Counted from the stretch's first letter, positions 8,883 to 18,310 are shown. The stretch: DNA of 64,000 nucleotides from Bacillota bacterium (GCA_023453025.1 JAEXUD010000028.1:26140-90139); one strand, 5' to 3'. Numbers and translations: made by a program. Notes: a model not told the origin generated them from the sequence alone.

Positions 8883-9269
8883 ATGGTGAATTTAGAAGCT
8901 TTAATGCAAATAATCGTTCCGGTACTTACAATTATATTTGGTGCTCTTTCAGCATATTTCAGTGCTAATGAAAAGCTCAGAAACAGTTCTATCAAGTATA
9001 TTACAGAAGCTGAAGAAATGTATAAGGATGTCAGTCATGCAGGAGGGCAGAAATTTGAATGGGTTGTAGATACTCTATATAAACTGCTGCCTAAGCCGAT
9101 GAGAATAGTTGTAACCAAGAAGTTCATAGAAAAAATTGTGCAAAGCACCTTTGACGGCATAGAAGCCTATGCTAAAACACAGCTTGATAAAGCAATCGAC
9201 AAATATGTATTGAACAAAATTGAAAATGAAAACAAAAGTGAAAGTGAAAACGAAGGTATAACAGAATAG
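8883..9269 (+). CDS. Small membrane protein resembling LL-H-type phage holins
   Basis: The 128-residue protein has one N-terminal membrane segment (IIVPVLTIIFGALSAYF) and then a charged, helical cytoplasmic part. The pattern SIKYITEAEEMYKD followed by GGQKFEWVVDTL is like the region after the membrane helix of LL-H-family holins. There are no other phage genes nearby, so it may be a domesticated relative with a different job. ATG 8883 follows GGATG closely; ATG 8880 is also possible. It is transcribed alone and ends at a strong hairpin. Function is unknown. Confidence 0.6.
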   Translation: MVNLEALMQIIVPVLTIIFGALSAYFSANEKLRNSSIKYITEAEEMYKDVSHAGGQKFEWVVDTLYKLLPKPMRIVVTKKFIEKIVQSTFDGIEAYAKTQLDKAIDKYVLNKIENENKSESENEGITE

Positions 9270-9279
9270 TCTTTGTATG

Positions 9280-9309
9280 GGAGAGCATTATGCTCTCCTG
9301 ATTATTTTT
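9280..9309 (+). terminator. Terminator after the holin-like gene
   Basis: GGAGAGCA / TGCTCTCC stem with a 3-base loop, then a T-rich stretch. Confidence 0.85.
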
Positions 9310-9461
9310 TAATTCATTGTTAATTATGCCAGTTATTTTTTATATTAAATAATAGAGAAGTGCAGTATTTTACCTTTATTATTAATGCTTTTTATTTAAT
9401 TTATAATATGCTATCATATAATATAAAATTATTAAAATCGATTTTAACAGGAGAATACCAA

Positions 9462-9914
9462 ATGAATAACAAATCAAACAACCCTGATCATAAATACGAA
9501 TACATAGTCAGCGCATGCCTTTGCGGAGAAAAAACCAGATATGACGGTAAATTAATTGTATCAGAAAAAATTAAAAAACTGGTAGATGAAAAAAAGGCAA
9601 TAATGATATGCCCTGAAGTAGATGGAGGCTTAAGCGTACCAAGACTGCCCTGTGAAATTCAGGATAATAAAGTAGTAAATACATCATCAGAGGATATGAC
9701 AGATTACTTTGTCAGAGGAGCTTATAAGACATTAGAAACAGCGCAGAAATACGGTATTAAAAAAGCCATTTTAAAAGAAAAAAGCCCTTCCTGCGGCGGC
9801 AATTACATATATGACGGTACCTTTACCGAGACATTAATTTCAGGAGAAGGCATTACTGCAAGGCTGCTTCGTGAACATGGCATTGAAATTATCAGCGATG
9901 AGGATTTTAAATAA
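9462..9914 (+). CDS. DUF523 family protein
   Basis: The 150-residue protein carries the DUF523 cysteine pattern: VSACLCGEKTRYDG at the start, CPEVDGGLSVPRLPCEI in the middle, and KSPSCGG near the end. The conserved cysteines suggest metal or cluster binding, but the family's reaction is unknown to me. ATG 9462 follows ACAGGAG. The frame is open to 9360 but that extension has no ribosome site. The gene is about 80 bases before the chemoreceptor in the same direction with no terminator seen between, so they may be cotranscribed. Confidence 0.88.
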   Translation: MNNKSNNPDHKYEYIVSACLCGEKTRYDGKLIVSEKIKKLVDEKKAIMICPEVDGGLSVPRLPCEIQDNKVVNTSSEDMTDYFVRGAYKTLETAQKYGIKKAILKEKSPSCGGNYIYDGTFTETLISGEGITARLLREHGIEIISDEDFK

Positions 9915-9997
9915 CAAAATGTTTCAAATCCATTTTTGATGGTATAAATAATTCATAATGAATGACGATACTTTTAACACCAACAGGAGGACACAAA

Positions 9998-12034
9998 TTG
10001 AAATTAACCAGGCATTTTAAGTTTAGAAAAGACAAAACAGGTTCAAAAAACAGCATCACTAAAGAAATATTAATGATAAGCATAGTTACTTTAGTCATTA
10101 CAATAGCAATTACCTTATCATACACAATTATCAATTTTAACAAAATGATAATTGAAGTTTCAGGAGATAAGGCTTCTACCTCAATAAAATATGTTGAAAA
10201 AGAAATCCAGTCAATAAAAGGCATTGTTGAAGAATACGCCAGCGAAATATCAACAAACCAGATTATTATCGATTCTTCCAAAAACAAAAATAAAAATAAT
10301 ATCCAGTCTTATTTGAACGATTTAAAAAGCGGTGCAGAAGACGTAAGAAACTTTACTGTTACAGATGCTGACGGAAAAATTATAGCAAGCACAAACCCGG
10401 CAGCAAAACAAGGACAAGACTTATCAGACAACCCATTAATCAAAGCTGCCATAAACGGTAAATACGGCTCTGATATAGGAAGAGTCTCCTCTGAATATTT
10501 TTCGGCAGTTGCCATATCACCTATTTATGACAACAGCAGGGTTACAGGCTTTGTATTAGCAGATTACAATATTGAAAATACAGCATTTGTTGATAACATC
10601 AAATCTTTTATTAACAGCGACATAACCATTTTCGAAGATGATGTAAGAATCAATACAACTGTTATTCAGGATGGTGAACGGTTAACAGGAACAAAACTTG
10701 ATGCTGATATTGCCGAGACTGTATTGACAAACAAGCAGGAATATGCAGGGAAAGCTGATGTTTTTGGTACAACATTCATAACTGTATACAAGCCTATACT
10801 TTCTTTTGACGGAAGAGTAGTAGGAGTACTATTGGCAGGAAGTGATTATTCCGTTGTTGAAAAACAGATATTTCATGAAATTATACTTATCAGCATTATT
10901 TGCATCATGTCTATAGCTTTAAGCATATTTATTTTACAGAGATATTTCAAAAAAAGAGTAAAAAATCCATTAGACAGTGTAGTTGAAGCTGCCAGGTCAA
11001 TTGAAACCGGTGAAATAAACGAAGATACTATAAACAGCCTTAATCAAATAACAAAAAGTGATGAGATAGGCTCTCTGGCACGCTCGATGGAAGGTGCGGT
11101 AAAATCCTTCAATCTGCTTTCAGAAAACATTAACGGCTATAAAAATGCAATCATTAATCATGATTTGACATATACCTCAAATTCTTCAAAACAAAGCGGT
11201 ATATACTTAACAATAGCAAATATTGTCGATACCCTATTTTCAGAGCTTCGAAACATACTAATTGAAATAAATCAAGCTTCAGAAGGCATTGATGCCGGAG
11301 CGGAACATGTCTCATCAGCTGCGCAGGTTCTTGCCCAAGGAGCGACCGAACAAGCAAGCTCTACAGAAGAAATGGCAGCCACTATTTCAGATATCTCCGA
11401 GCAAGTAAAAACCGAGGCATTAAGTGCAGCTGATGCCAGCAAGCTATCCGATGAGACAGGGAAAGAAGTTTTAAAAAGCAGTCAGTATATGAATGATATG
11501 ATGAAAGCAATGGAAGAAATAAGCCATGCATCAAAGGAAATAGAAAAGATAATTAAGACCATAGATGATATTGCATTCCAAACTAATATATTAGCATTAA
11601 ATGCCGCCGTTGAAGCTGCAAGAGCCGGATTGGCAGGCAAGGGATTTTCAGTTGTAGCTGATGAAGTTCGGAACCTGGCATCAAAAAGCGCTGAAGCTGC
11701 AAAAGGAACAACCTTATTGATTGAAAGCGCCGTGTCGGCAGTCGAAAAAGGCTACCAGATTGCAAGAGATACAGAATCTTCATTGAAAAGCGCTGTTGAT
11801 ATAACAAATAAAACCAATTCCCTGATTAACGAAATAGCTGATGCTTCCCTCAGACAAAGCGACAGCTTGTATCAGGTCAATATAGGAGTAGAGCAAATTT
11901 CCGGCGTTGTACAGGCAAACTCTGCAACTGCGGAAGAAATTGCCGCATCAAGTGAAGAGCTTTCCGGACAGGCTAATTCATTAAAAGAAATGGTTGGAAT
12001 ATATAGACTGTATAAATCAAACGAAGCTGTGTAA
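9998..12034 (+). CDS. Methyl-accepting chemotaxis protein with Cache-type sensor
   Basis: This is a transmembrane chemoreceptor of 678 residues. It has a first membrane helix at about 21-46, an extracellular Cache-like sensor to about 290 ([15 protein letters not shown] is a Cache signature region), and a second helix at about 292-312. HAMP lies at about 315-370, and a long cytoplasmic signalling helix follows with the hairpin tip [20 protein letters not shown] near residue 530. The start is TTG 9998 because AGGAGG lies seven bases before it; an ATG at 9962 is in frame but lies upstream of that site. The ligand is unknown. No che genes are in the window. Confidence 0.93.
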   Translation: MKLTRHFKFRKDKTGSKNSITKEILMISIVTLVITIAITLSYTIINFNKMIIEVSGDKASTSIKYVEKEIQSIKGIVEEYASEISTNQIIIDSSKNKNKNNIQSYLNDLKSGAEDVRNFTVTDADGKIIASTNPAAKQGQDLSDNPLIKAAINGKYGSDIGRVSSEYFSAVAISPIYDNSRVTGFVLADYNIENTAFVDNIKSFINSDITIFEDDVRINTTVIQDGERLTGTKLDADIAETVLTNKQEYAGKADVFGTTFITVYKPILSFDGRVVGVLLAGSDYSVVEKQIFHEIILISIICIMSIALSIFILQRYFKKRVKNPLDSVVEAARSIETGEINEDTINSLNQITKSDEIGSLARSMEGAVKSFNLLSENINGYKNAIINHDLTYTSNSSKQSGIYLTIANIVDTLFSELRNILIEINQASEGIDAGAEHVSSAAQVLAQGATEQASSTEEMAATISDISEQVKTEALSAADASKLSDETGKEVLKSSQYMNDMMKAMEEISHASKEIEKIIKTIDDIAFQTNILALNAAVEAARAGLAGKGFSVVADEVRNLASKSAEAAKGTTLLIESAVSAVEKGYQIARDTESSLKSAVDITNKTNSLINEIADASLRQSDSLYQVNIGVEQISGVVQANSATAEEIAASSEELSGQANSLKEMVGIYRLYKSNEAV

Positions 12035-12059
12035 AAATAAGTAAACTTACTAACCAAAA

Positions 12060-12092
12060 AAATAAATCTCTAAGGGGAGATTTATTTTTTTA
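12060..12092. terminator. Bidirectional terminator between MCP gene and FMN-binding lipoprotein gene
   Basis: AAATAAATCTC / GAGATTTATTT stem with a T run on the plus side and A run on the other. It sits between convergent genes. Confidence 0.85.
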
Positions 12093-12103
12093 TGTATATT
12101 ATA

Positions 12104-12451
12104 TTATTTTCCTGCTAAAGCGTTATTAACAGCTTCTTTTATAGCATCACTTGTTACAGTAGCACCTGAAACACCATCAACATCTGTAGAATCAGCTTCC
12201 ACTATCAATGCCGGCAATTGTTCAATAGCATTTGAACCTACGCCCTGTGTTTCGCTGTCGCCAACTGCTTCAACAGCTGTTATGTCGTCACCTGTTACTG
12301 TTACTGTAACAGTAACATCTCCGCCAAATCCTTCAGCTGTACCGGTTAATGTTTTAGTTTCTTCGGCAGCAGCAGGCTCCTCTGCTTTTGAGCATCCCGC
12401 AAAGCTGAACAGCATCAATGCTAAAACTAAAAGTAAAGATAATTTTTTCAT
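12104..12451 (-). CDS. FMN-binding domain lipoprotein
   Basis: The 115-residue protein has a lipoprotein signal peptide (lipobox FAGC) and one FMN_bind domain. That domain ends in DGVSGATVTS, the motif where flavin is covalently attached to Thr in this family by ApbE. It should be anchored outside the membrane and could carry electrons to or from extracellular acceptors. No ApbE or partner reductase is in the window. ATG 12451 follows GGAGG; ATG 12463 lies before that site. Function beyond flavin binding is inference. Confidence 0.88.
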   Translation of the reverse strand: MKKLSLLLVLALMLFSFAGCSKAEEPAAAEETKTLTGTAEGFGGDVTVTVTVTGDDITAVEAVGDSETQGVGSNAIEQLPALIVEADSTDVDGVSGATVTSDAIKEAVNNALAGK

Positions 12452-12678
12452 TACTTCCTCCAATATTTTAATATTCTTTTAAATTATACCATCCTTTACA
12501 CAATTTTAAAATCGAACAAACTATTAATATTTTATTAACATTATAATATATCTGTACACAAGTTATTTATTCATAGTTACAGAATTAAGGCGAAAAATAA
12601 GAAAAATACCCGCTCAAGGTTTCGTACACAAATAATAAAGTACACAAAATCATTCGTCACAAAATATTTGAAATATAA

Positions 12679-12708
12679 TTGTTTTAATAAGTAAATAAAT
12701 GGTATAAT
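12679..12708 (+). promoter_or_regulatory. Probable promoter of the encapsulin operon
   Basis: TTGTTT (12679-12684) and TATAAT (12703-12708) are 18 bases apart, with a leader of about 30 bases to the ferritin-like gene. The 280-bp gap 12464-12745 holds nothing else I recognise. Confidence 0.55.
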
Positions 12709-12745
12709 ATAAACATACTATATAACTATTAGGGAGGAATTAAAT

Positions 12746-13105
12746 ATGGCATTTGGAAATCCATTTTCAGCTAATGTACCAAGAAAAATGACAAAGGAAG
12801 AATTAATACAGGCTGTGAGATTAAATATTTCAGGAGAACTTGAAGCTATCTATATATATGATGCTCATGTACAGGCAACAGATGATCCTGTGGCAAAAAA
12901 AGTTATTTCAGATATAAGAGATGAAGAAAAGGCGCATATCGGAGAGCTGATGACCTTATTAAGATATCTTGACCCGAAAGAAGCAGAATTTTTTGAAGAA
13001 GGCGAACAAGAAGTTAAGGAAATGCTGGAAGAATTAAATATTACCCCTGCACAAAATGACAATAAGCCGGCAAGCACCGTCGGCAGTTTAATAAATGAAA
13101 AATAG
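12746..13105 (+). CDS. Ferritin-like encapsulin cargo protein
   Basis: This is a predicted ferroxidase packed inside the encapsulin shell encoded next. The 119-residue protein is a short two-helix ferritin-like domain. The likely iron ligands are Glu31 or Glu33 in ISGELEAIYIYDAH and Glu61/His64 in RDEEKAHIGEL, the spacing of encapsulated ferritins that complete the four-helix site by dimerising. A flexible linker rich in Pro, Asn and Ala leads to the C-terminal STVGSLINEK, which fits the known cargo-loading peptide pattern (TVGSL). The start follows GGGAGG. The next gene's AGGAGG overlaps its stop codon, so expression is tightly coupled. Confidence 0.9.
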   Translation: MAFGNPFSANVPRKMTKEELIQAVRLNISGELEAIYIYDAHVQATDDPVAKKVISDIRDEEKAHIGELMTLLRYLDPKEAEFFEEGEQEVKEMLEELNITPAQNDNKPASTVGSLINEK

Positions 13106-13115
13106 GAGGTTACAT

Positions 13116-13928
13116 ATGGATTATTTATACAGAGAAGGATCACCAATAAGCCCTGAATTATGGGACAAAATAGACGAGGCTGTTATTTCTATGGCCAAAA
13201 AAGTACTTACAGGACGCAGATTTTTAAATATATATGGCCCTTTAGGAGCAGGAGTTCAAAGTATTAATATAGACTATGTCAAGGAATTAGAAGAAACAGA
13301 AGGCACTCCTGTCAAGGTAAAAGGCAGAAGATATGAAGAAATACCTTTAATCTATAATGATTTTAATTTACTTTGGAGAGATTTAGAAACCAGTGAACAA
13401 ACAGGCACACCGGCTGATTTATCATCAGCACTTCAGGCCGGTGCCTCAATGGCTAAAAAAGAAGATGAGTTTATATTCTTAGGAAACAAAAATCTAGGAT
13501 ACGAAGGACTATTAACAGCAGAAAATACCGTTAAAATTAAAAAAAGCGATTGGAATGAAGGAGAAAATCCTGTCAAAGATATAACATCAGGTTTGTCAAA
13601 ATTCATAGAAAATGACCTGGTAGGCAGAAAAGCCCTTATAGTGAGTCCAAATCTATTAATTCAACTCCAGCGTATTCAACCGGGAACAGGAATAACCGAA
13701 TTTGAAAGACTTAGTAAGCTGGTAAACGGAAATCTGTTCCATACGCCTGTTTTAGGAAATAATAAGGCAGTTTTAGTATGCTCCGAACCTCAATACATGG
13801 ATTTGGTAATTGGTCAGGATATGGCTGCATCATATCTTGAGACAAAAGATTTGAATCATTATTTCCGAATTATTGAAACTGCTTTACTGAGAATCAAAAA
13901 TAAAGACGCGGTAATTGTTTTTGAGTAA
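13116..13928 (+). CDS. Encapsulin shell protein (family 1)
   Basis: Encapsulin is an HK97-fold capsid-like protein that forms icosahedral protein cages. The 270-residue length and the family landmarks fit family 1 (linocin M18-like). These are REGSPISPELWDKIDE at the N-terminus, GRRFLNIYGPLGAG, the ROFL-like IPLIYNDFNLLWRD and the C-terminal TALLRIKNKDAVIVFE. ATG 13116 follows AGGAGG; an ATG at 13095 is in frame but lies before that site. The partner ferritin-like gene ends 10 bases upstream and carries a loading peptide, so the pair probably makes an iron-storing nanocompartment. A terminator follows directly. Confidence 0.95.
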   Translation: MDYLYREGSPISPELWDKIDEAVISMAKKVLTGRRFLNIYGPLGAGVQSINIDYVKELEETEGTPVKVKGRRYEEIPLIYNDFNLLWRDLETSEQTGTPADLSSALQAGASMAKKEDEFIFLGNKNLGYEGLLTAENTVKIKKSDWNEGENPVKDITSGLSKFIENDLVGRKALIVSPNLLIQLQRIQPGTGITEFERLSKLVNGNLFHTPVLGNNKAVLVCSEPQYMDLVIGQDMAASYLETKDLNHYFRIIETALLRIKNKDAVIVFE

Positions 13929-13931
13929 TGG

Positions 13932-13957
13932 AAAAAGGGTGTTGAGCCCTTTTTTTA
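13932..13957 (+). terminator. Terminator after encapsulin operon
   Basis: AAAAAGGG / CCCTTTTT stem with a 7-base loop and T run. Confidence 0.85.
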
Positions 13958-13980
13958 TGTCTGGTTTTTCGACATTACCT

Positions 13981-14865
13981 TTATTTTATAATTGCAAATT
14001 CAAATCCTTCCGATTTCAGAAACTCTATTATATATGGAAGTGCTTCAGCAGTTACCTGTTTTGTAGCCGAATCGTGCATAAGAAGTATGACATTGCTTTT
14101 GTCCTTTACGGTTGCTTTCATTCTTTCAAGAATTTTTTCAAAAGTCGGAGATACAACCTCCGCATCTCCTGTAACCGCATTCCAGTCCACACTTACATAT
14201 CCTTCTTCATTCAAAACATCCATATAACACCTCTTATAGCTTTCAAATGAACCTCCAGGAAATCTGAACAATCTTGTACTATATTCATCCCCAAGGATTT
14301 GCTTTATAACATTTTCGGTAGCTTTCAATTCACTAAGGAAATTTTCTTCATTTTTATATAGTTCCTTAAAATTATGAGTATAGGAATGATTTCCGATAGA
14401 ATGCCCTCTGCTATATATGTCCCTGAGAACATCAGGATTTTTTGTACACATACAGCCCAGAACAAAAAAAGTTGCTTTAATTTTGTATTCACCCAGCACA
14501 TCAAGTATTGCAGGGGTAACCTTTTCCGAAGGTCCGTCATCAAATGTCAGAAATACAACTTTGCCTTTGTTATAAGTCTTGATATCCTCAACTCTTATGC
14601 TTAAAATGTCTTCTGTATCCTCTGAATCAACATTATTAGATTTACTAATTTCTGCATTGAAATCTACAGCCAATTGGTATACGTCCGGTTTATAAGGCTC
14701 CTGGTTAAAATATGAATCGCTGAAATAAGCAGCATTATACGTTGCATATAAGGGTTTATCGCTTGCTATTGCTATTTTTCTCAAGCTTAATGTACATGCC
14801 AATAATAATATAATAAGCATAGTCAAAAAAATCTTTCCCTTTTTAGTAAGCCTGTAACCATGCAT
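13981..14865 (-). CDS. Membrane-anchored polysaccharide deacetylase
   Basis: This is a NodB-family (CE4) deacetylase expected to act on peptidoglycan or another N-acetylated polymer outside the cell. The 294 residues have one N-terminal membrane anchor (about 10-28) and the NodB motifs in order. These are TFDDGP (catalytic Asp and metal Asp), HSYTH (two metal His), RFPGGS, VDWNAVTGD and LMHDS. All key residues are present. The start follows AAAGGTG. It lies 15 bases after a coiled-coil gene in the same direction, so the two are likely cotranscribed. Confidence 0.92.
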   Translation of the reverse strand: MHGYRLTKKGKIFLTMLIILLLACTLSLRKIAIASDKPLYATYNAAYFSDSYFNQEPYKPDVYQLAVDFNAEISKSNNVDSEDTEDILSIRVEDIKTYNKGKVVFLTFDDGPSEKVTPAILDVLGEYKIKATFFVLGCMCTKNPDVLRDIYSRGHSIGNHSYTHNFKELYKNEENFLSELKATENVIKQILGDEYSTRLFRFPGGSFESYKRCYMDVLNEEGYVSVDWNAVTGDAEVVSPTFEKILERMKATVKDKSNVILLMHDSATKQVTAEALPYIIEFLKSEGFEFAIIK

Positions 14866-14880
14866 TTTGTCACCTTTATT

Positions 14881-15540
14881 TTATTGTTCAGGATTTATAA
14901 ACTGCAGTATGTTATTTATCTTTTCTGTTTCATATTTTATAGCATAATTCTGTTCATTCTGCAGTTTTTTCATATCAGCAATAGCTTCCTCAAAGGCGTC
15001 AATTTTTTCTTTTAATTTTTTTATTTTTTCTTGAAAATCAAAAATAACACTATCTGATTCACTTGTAAAGGATTCAGAAAAATCATTCAGGCATTTTAAC
15101 TTTTCATTTCCATCCTTAAGCAGATTTTCAACCATTACATTGGACGAAGCAATTATATTAAGTATAGATTGTCTCTTCACATCCCTGGGAAGGTAATCAG
15201 GCAATGCTTTTTGGAAGCTTTCAATAATTGATAATGAATTTATTCCATCCGAACTAATATCATATTTTCTGTATATATCATTTATTTTCAAAAGATTCTT
15301 CCTTCTTACAACCGAAACCGGATCATCCGATTCTTTTACTTCTATTTTTTCTTCAGGCTTTTCCTTAATTTCTGCTTCTTTTGAAAAATGAACATCTTCG
15401 AGTTTTTCTGTATTATCAGGATCTTGAATAGTATTATCTTCGACAGTCTTCTCAGTTTCGCTTACCTCACTGACTTCACCGACTTTATTTTCTATTTTTT
15501 CAACAAGACCCAACTTTTCTAATAAAGCTCTTCTCTCCAT
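14881..15540 (-). CDS. Acidic coiled-coil protein of unknown function
   Basis: I do not recognise this 219-residue protein. Residues 1-75 are rich in Glu, Lys and Val and look disordered. Residues 80-140 look helical. The last 70 residues form a coiled coil (FDFQEKIKKLKEKIDAFEEAIADM). There is no signal peptide or membrane segment, so it should be cytoplasmic. It is the first gene of a pair with the polysaccharide deacetylase, which hints at a cell-envelope role without proving it. Confidence 0.7.
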   Translation of the reverse strand: MERRALLEKLGLVEKIENKVGEVSEVSETEKTVEDNTIQDPDNTEKLEDVHFSKEAEIKEKPEEKIEVKESDDPVSVVRRKNLLKINDIYRKYDISSDGINSLSIIESFQKALPDYLPRDVKRQSILNIIASSNVMVENLLKDGNEKLKCLNDFSESFTSESDSVIFDFQEKIKKLKEKIDAFEEAIADMKKLQNEQNYAIKYETEKINNILQFINPEQ

Positions 15541-16533
15541 AATCTCACTCCCTTATTATTCATACAAAATATTGATTAATGATACCATAATTAGATTAAT
15601 ATGTCAATAAATGCGATTTTTTGTCATAAATACATTAAAAAAGAGTGCTGAGCCCATTTTAAATTTATTTGTTACTTTTATATATTTGATTATGTTTCTT
15701 CAGCCCTTTTGCCCTGCCAAAATCATAGCAATAACTCCTTAACTCCTGGCACTGGATGTCTTCTGCTGATACATATATAATAAGTGAATATTAATACTTT
15801 AAAAGCGTATAATAATCGAAAATTTTTTGACGTGGATTATTTAGCAAAAACCTGTATATTTCAATGAAAAACCTTAACCTAAAATAAATTTTTCAATATT
15901 TTTAAAAGATAAAGCAGAAAATGTCGCATACTACGTAAAACTTTTTTGCATAAAGATGTTCTCTATATATTCTCGCTGCTGCACATAATTTTATTTTTTA
16001 ACATAAGAAACTTCACATTGCTTTATGGAAAGTGGAACCGTCAAAAGAACTAAAGTATCTTTTTTGAATTTTTGTCAAAGCCATGTACAAACCATTTTTA
16101 TTTTATGTTTTAATTATATTTTTGTTAATTATTCTTTCAAATTAGGGGAATTGATTATTTTTCCGGTATATAGCAATAGCTGCCATATTTTCTATTAATG
16201 GTGCCTGACATTGCAATTTTGCTGCAATTTTGTGCCTCTTTTAATTATTTGTTTACGAAATACTTTATGATATAATAAATGTACCCTGAAAAATTGTATA
16301 CTGAAAATTAATGTTGATATGAGGTACTGAACTATGAAAGATACAGCAACTACTTATTTAATAATTACTTATTTAATGAATAACCCTTTATTGGATTTTT
16401 TCGGAGCTTTCACAGGCACCATCGCTACTACCAAGCTTATTATAAAAAACAGTAGATTTTTTCTAATAATTGGGTATAATAATAGTAGAAGTATATTTAT
16501 TTTTCAAAAAACATGCAGGGAGCAAGAAATATT
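15541..16533. other. About 990-bp gap without a convincing gene
   Basis: The DNA is AT-rich with short scattered frames only. A 67-residue frame at 16334-16537 lacks a ribosome site and domain likeness. Fragments such as GGAACCGTC near 16034 and GGTGCCTGACA near 16200 resemble pieces of REP-type elements, and the stretch looks degenerate. Confidence 0.6.
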
Positions 16534-16845
16534 ATGATTGTTAATGTAGATCATTATGTAAATAAGATTGCCGAAGAAATTATAATTAAATTTGATCCTG
16601 CCAAAATCATATTATTTGGTTCCGTTGCAAATGGGACATATAGGTCCAATAGCGATATTGATTTATGTATTATTAAGGACACCTCAAGCAAGAGAAATAC
16701 AATAGCCGCCATTTATACAGAAATAGACAGTGAAATTCCATTCGATATAATAGTTTATACAAATGAAGAATGGGAAAGAAATGTTAATGATTTATCGTCT
16801 TTTGCATATAAAATAAACAAATCAGGAGTGGTTTTATATAGTTGA
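16534..16845 (+). CDS. MNT-type nucleotidyltransferase (HEPN partner)
   Basis: The 103-residue minimal nucleotidyltransferase has the polymerase-beta motif LFGSVANGTYRSNSDIDL (GS, then two catalytic Asp in DID) and a third acidic site in IPFDIIVY. Members of this family pair with HEPN proteins, and in characterised systems the MNT protein AMPylates and silences the HEPN toxin. ATG 16534 follows GGGAGC. Its stop overlaps the remains of a HEPN gene. With the partner broken, it may be an orphan. Confidence 0.88.
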   Translation: MIVNVDHYVNKIAEEIIIKFDPAKIILFGSVANGTYRSNSDIDLCIIKDTSSKRNTIAAIYTEIDSEIPFDIIVYTNEEWERNVNDLSSFAYKINKSGVVLYS

Positions 16846-17223
16846 TACACTAAGATATACAGATTGGATTGACACTGCAAAGAGAGACTTTAATGCTGCT
16901 AATATACTACTTAACCATGAATGCGGAAATGATTTAGTCGCATTCCATTGCCAGCAATGTGTTGAGAAGACATTGAAGGCATATCTAATTTCCAAGGGTA
17001 AAGGTATTATTGTACCCATAGTTTAATTTATTTATGTAAATTGTGCGCATCCATTGAACCGACATTCAGGCAGTATATAAAAGATTGTGGTTTTTTAAAT
17101 CAATATTACATTGAGACAAGATATCCGGCTGATGACCCTATTGAGATAGGTGACTATGAAGTTAATGAGTGTATCAGCATTTCATCAGAAATTTATTCAT
17201 ACGTAATAGAATTATTAAAATAA
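16838..17223 (+). pseudogene. HEPN-domain gene broken by a one-base frameshift
   Basis: The reading runs TLRYTDWIDTAKRDFNAAN, then AFHCQQCVEKTLKAYLISKG, which is the HEPN signature, and stops at 17024. Adding one base to the CCC at 17015-17017 gives VPHSLIYLCKLC, the expected HEPN continuation, and the frame then runs intact to the stop at 17223 (128 residues restored). The codon at the expected start, 16838-16840, is ATA, nine bases after AGGAG. The gene overlaps the MNT stop. Both lesions would prevent a normal product, unless the missing base is a sequencing error. Confidence 0.85.
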
Positions 17224-17416
17224 TACTCTTATTATATTATTAAGATTTTAGGTAAGCATGGCTTACCTTTTTAGTTTATGACAACAATCCCGTCTATTTC
17301 TTCTATAATAACCTTACATATTTGTATAATTTTACATATTTTACTTAAATTTTGCCGAATCCATTTGTACAAACCATTGGTAGCTGGCTGATGACCGCCA
17401 TAAATGAGTTCTTTAT

Positions 17417-18175
17417 TTAGGCTTTCAAAACTATGCCACGGCTTATTCCTGTAATCCTGGCTATTTGCCGTGTTGATAACCCCCGATTCTTTAATGTCTT
17501 CAAGTATGTATCTCTTTGCTCTCTGTTGAAATTTTGAATATCAGCGCAATGAACAACATTACAATTTTTTTTAATAATTTCAATTGCTTCGCTGTCTTTT
17601 ATTATCTTCTTATCTTCTATATCCAAAATCTTAGAACTATTTACTTCATCATGAAATTCTTTAAACATTACTACAGCTTTATTTATATCCTTGTCAAATA
17701 AACTTAATATAAAATCGCTGTTTACAATACTGTCTCTATATAAATATTCAATGTAGCTGCTCCATTTATATTCTCTTATATCCTTTACCAGCCCTGCTTT
17801 TAATGGATTTTGATGTATATACCTTAGAACTGTCAACAAATATTTATCATCCTCTACTGCTTCGCTTTTAAATCTATCCTGAAATAAATGACCAACACGT
17901 TCATATTTCCAATTGTACCAATATACATAGCTTGCACCTATCCGTCTCATTGCAATGCCCAAGTCTTCTTTTCCTTCTTTTATAAGAATATGTATATGGT
18001 TTCCCATTAAGCAGTAGGCATATATTTCATACTCACTTTCTTTTTTAAATTTCTTTAATGTCCCTAAAAATCTCACTGCATCTTCTTCATCTTCAAATAT
18101 ATTTTGCCTATTTACTCCTCTTAATATCATATGATATATTCCTGTTATACTTTTTTCTCTTGCACATCTTGGCAT
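17417..18175 (-). CDS. REP-associated tyrosine transposase (RAYT)
   Basis: This is a Y1 single-strand transposase of the IS200-like/RAYT group. The 252-residue protein has the HUH motif in GNHIHILI and the N-terminal HMILRGVNRQ. RVGHLFQDRFKSE and the YIHQNPLKAGLV region hold the catalytic Tyr. A C-terminal helix-turn-helix (NRGLSTRQIARITGISRGIV) is typical of Firmicutes RAYTs. The gene looks intact. GC-rich tandem repeats lie about 50-130 bp upstream of its start and are probably its REP substrate. Confidence 0.92.
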   Translation of the reverse strand: MPRCAREKSITGIYHMILRGVNRQNIFEDEEDAVRFLGTLKKFKKESEYEIYAYCLMGNHIHILIKEGKEDLGIAMRRIGASYVYWYNWKYERVGHLFQDRFKSEAVEDDKYLLTVLRYIHQNPLKAGLVKDIREYKWSSYIEYLYRDSIVNSDFILSLFDKDINKAVVMFKEFHDEVNSSKILDIEDKKIIKDSEAIEIIKKNCNVVHCADIQNFNREQRDTYLKTLKNRGLSTRQIARITGISRGIVLKA

Positions 18176-18227
18176 ATTTTACCACCCTGTCACAGTTTAT
18201 CATACCAAAACAACCTTGTCAATCTTC

Positions 18228-18310
18228 TCCCCGTGGCTCGTAACCGCGAGAACCGTCCCCGTGGCTTCCCCGAGAACCGTCCCCGTGGCTTCCCCGTGGC
18301 TTCCCGTGGC
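18228..18310. repeat. GC-rich REP-like tandem repeats upstream of RAYT
   Basis: Two identical adjoining 24-bp units occupy 18247-18270 and 18271-18294. Each starts CGAGAACCGTCCCC and continues GTGGCTTCCC. Partial copies (CCCGTGGCT) lie on both sides. The composition is far richer in GC than the surroundings. The GAACCGTCCCC core is one I associate with RAYT-linked REP sequences in Firmicutes. Confidence 0.8.

Noticed and set aside
16334..16537. 67-codon frame before the MNT gene
   Set aside because: No convincing ribosome site or domain. It overlaps the MNT ribosome site and start.
18228..18310. Possible CRISPR array
   Set aside because: The 24-bp units adjoin without spacers and there are no cas genes. 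A RAYT gene explains the repeats better.
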